Assembly (NCBI GenBank): GCA_019391515.1
Contig: JAHXQP010000020.1
Span: forward strand, 1-64,000
Source: Clostridiaceae bacterium
Lineage (GTDB): Bacteria; Bacillota; Clostridia; Tissierellales; Sporanaerobacteraceae
Direction of reading: 5' to 3'
Length of the DNA: 64,000 bases
Both the position numbers and the translations under genes were made by a program. The notes below the pieces were generated by a model. The model made no database searches. It was not told the DNA's origin and saw only the letters and a program-made list of their open reading frames with translations. Below are positions 63,328-64,000 of the stretch, one piece after another; within the stretch, counting starts at the first letter, position 1, and each line of letters begins with the position of its first letter.

Positions 63328-64000
63328 ATGATTCAAAGCAATTTTCAATTTTTAGAACAAAAATGGCCTATGTTAGCTGATTTGGGGAAGTTAGCTGAAA
63401 AAAATATTTATCAGGATTCAAATACAACTTTAATAAAACTAGGTATGTTTGCAGAGCTAATGGTTGATTATATGTTTGCCTATGATAATCTTGAAGACCC
63501 TGATAATAATAGTCAACTAAATAAGATAAGAATTTTAAAACAAAATGATTTATTACCTTATGAGATAGATCAGATACTTCATACACTAAGAGTTTCAAGA
63601 AATAAAGCAGCTCATGAAAATTATAGTAATGTTGAGGATGCTAAAATTAATACGAGTTTGGCTTTTAAATTAGCTACTTGGTTTATGCAAATCTATGGTG
63701 ATTGGAATTTTGAGCCAATGGATTTTGTGCTGCCTGTAAAGAATAATGAGAAAATCTATATAGAAAAACTAAAAAATGAAAGTGAAAAATTAACTTTAGA
63801 TTATGAAAATAAACTACACAAACTGCAAATAGAACTTAACCAACTAAGAAGTCAGAAGACTGATGAAGGTACTAAAGAAAGGCAGGAAAAATCAGCAAAG
63901 GCAGCCTCTTTAATCAAATTAAATGAAGATGAAACAAGAAAGATTATTGATGAACAATTAAGGAGTTGTGGCTGGGAAGCAGATACAAAGACACTTAGGT
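63328..64000 (+). CDS. hsdR: type I restriction enzyme R subunit-like protein, N-terminal part (runs off window)
   Basis: ATG 63328 after TAAGGGGTGA; open for the remaining 224 codons. The N-terminal domain (MIQSNFQFLEQKWPMLADLG, YQDSNTTLIKLGMFAELMVD, LRVSRNKAAHENY) is the DUF4145-type helical region found at the start of many HsdR proteins. A coiled-coil segment (about 145-185) follows, then the beginning of an HsdR-like block ending DEQLRSCGWEADT. The helicase and nuclease motifs lie beyond the window, so this is inferred from the start only. A hsdM/hsdS set would be expected nearby. Confidence 0.72.
   Translation, partial: MIQSNFQFLEQKWPMLADLGKLAEKNIYQDSNTTLIKLGMFAELMVDYMFAYDNLEDPDNNSQLNKIRILKQNDLLPYEIDQILHTLRVSRNKAAHENYSNVEDAKINTSLAFKLATWFMQIYGDWNFEPMDFVLPVKNNEKIYIEKLKNESEKLTLDYENKLHKLQIELNQLRSQKTDEGTKERQEKSAKAASLIKLNEDETRKIIDEQLRSCGWEADTKTLR

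Noticed and set aside
63368-63598. 76-codon minus-strand frame in the HsdR-like gene
   Set aside because: Antisense to an open frame with a good promoter and ribosome binding site.
1-64000. CRISPR array or rRNA/tRNA genes
   Set aside because: No regularly spaced repeats with unique spacers and no tRNA or rRNA sequence patterns were seen by eye; a covariance search was not possible.

Overview
The window is AT-rich and gene-dense, with strong AGGAGG-type ribosome binding sites and frequent TTG and GTG starts. It carries a pyruvate:ferredoxin oxidoreductase, GerA-type germination genes, CotF-like coat proteins, an S-box, a guanine riboswitch and PyrR-type attenuation. This fits a strictly anaerobic, spore-forming, probably amino-acid-fermenting member of the Clostridia. 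A Tissierellia-like organism is a guess from gene content, not a demonstrated assignment. No rRNA, tRNA or CRISPR array was recognised.

Layout. 0-5 kb: the end of a YhaN/SbcC-like ATPase gene, a metallophosphoesterase, the aminosugar genes nagB-nagA and a CYTH phosphatase-like gene. 5.1-10.3 kb: a LytTR response regulator, a GHKL kinase with a single membrane segment and two half-size ABC exporters, followed by a 55-residue hydrophobic gene and the tldD-tldE protease pair. 13.6-21.1 kb: an L,D-transpeptidase-like lipoprotein, PEP synthase and pyruvate:ferredoxin oxidoreductase. 21.1-25.1 kb: a small spore-type protein, metNIQ behind a SAM riboswitch (minus strand), a YkuS-like gene and two CotF-like genes. 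25.1-30.9 kb: the pyrimidine operon pyrB-I-C-F-K-D-E with a readable PyrR attenuator and a second PyrR loop at the pyrB ribosome binding site. 31-34.8 kb: a gerA-gerC-gerB germinant receptor operon. 34.8-37.6 kb: an OmpR-type two-component system whose kinase has a His/Met-rich outer loop. It lies beside two small envelope genes that diverge from a region with TTATGAAG repeats. 37.8-41.8 kb: an SGNH hydrolase, a DUF4358-like lipoprotein, an MBOAT acyltransferase and a DHHW protein, which look like a surface-polymer O-acylation module. 41.9-47.1 kb: a membrane protein, two adjacent HExxH proteins, a methyltransferase, a beta-lactamase-fold hydrolase and MTA/SAH nucleosidase.

48.3-57.1 kb holds the most distinctive block: three different M20-type metallohydrolases, a D-aminoacylase-type amidohydrolase, two paralogous IclR regulators and a YfcC-family carrier. 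It is bounded by a decayed IS110-type transposase (47.3-48.2 kb) and a decayed DDE transposase (57.4-57.7 kb). It looks like an acquired catabolic island for N-acylated or N-carbamoylated amino acids or small peptides. The 327-bp divergent promoter region inside it contains two long perfect inverted repeats that are good operator candidates.

58-64 kb: a membrane-anchored alpha/beta hydrolase, lplA-lipA, a guanine riboswitch controlling an NCS2 nucleobase permease and a phosphoribosyltransferase, and the start of what looks like a type I restriction HsdR gene running off the end. Start codons below were moved from the longest possible one wherever a clear ribosome binding site marked an internal start.
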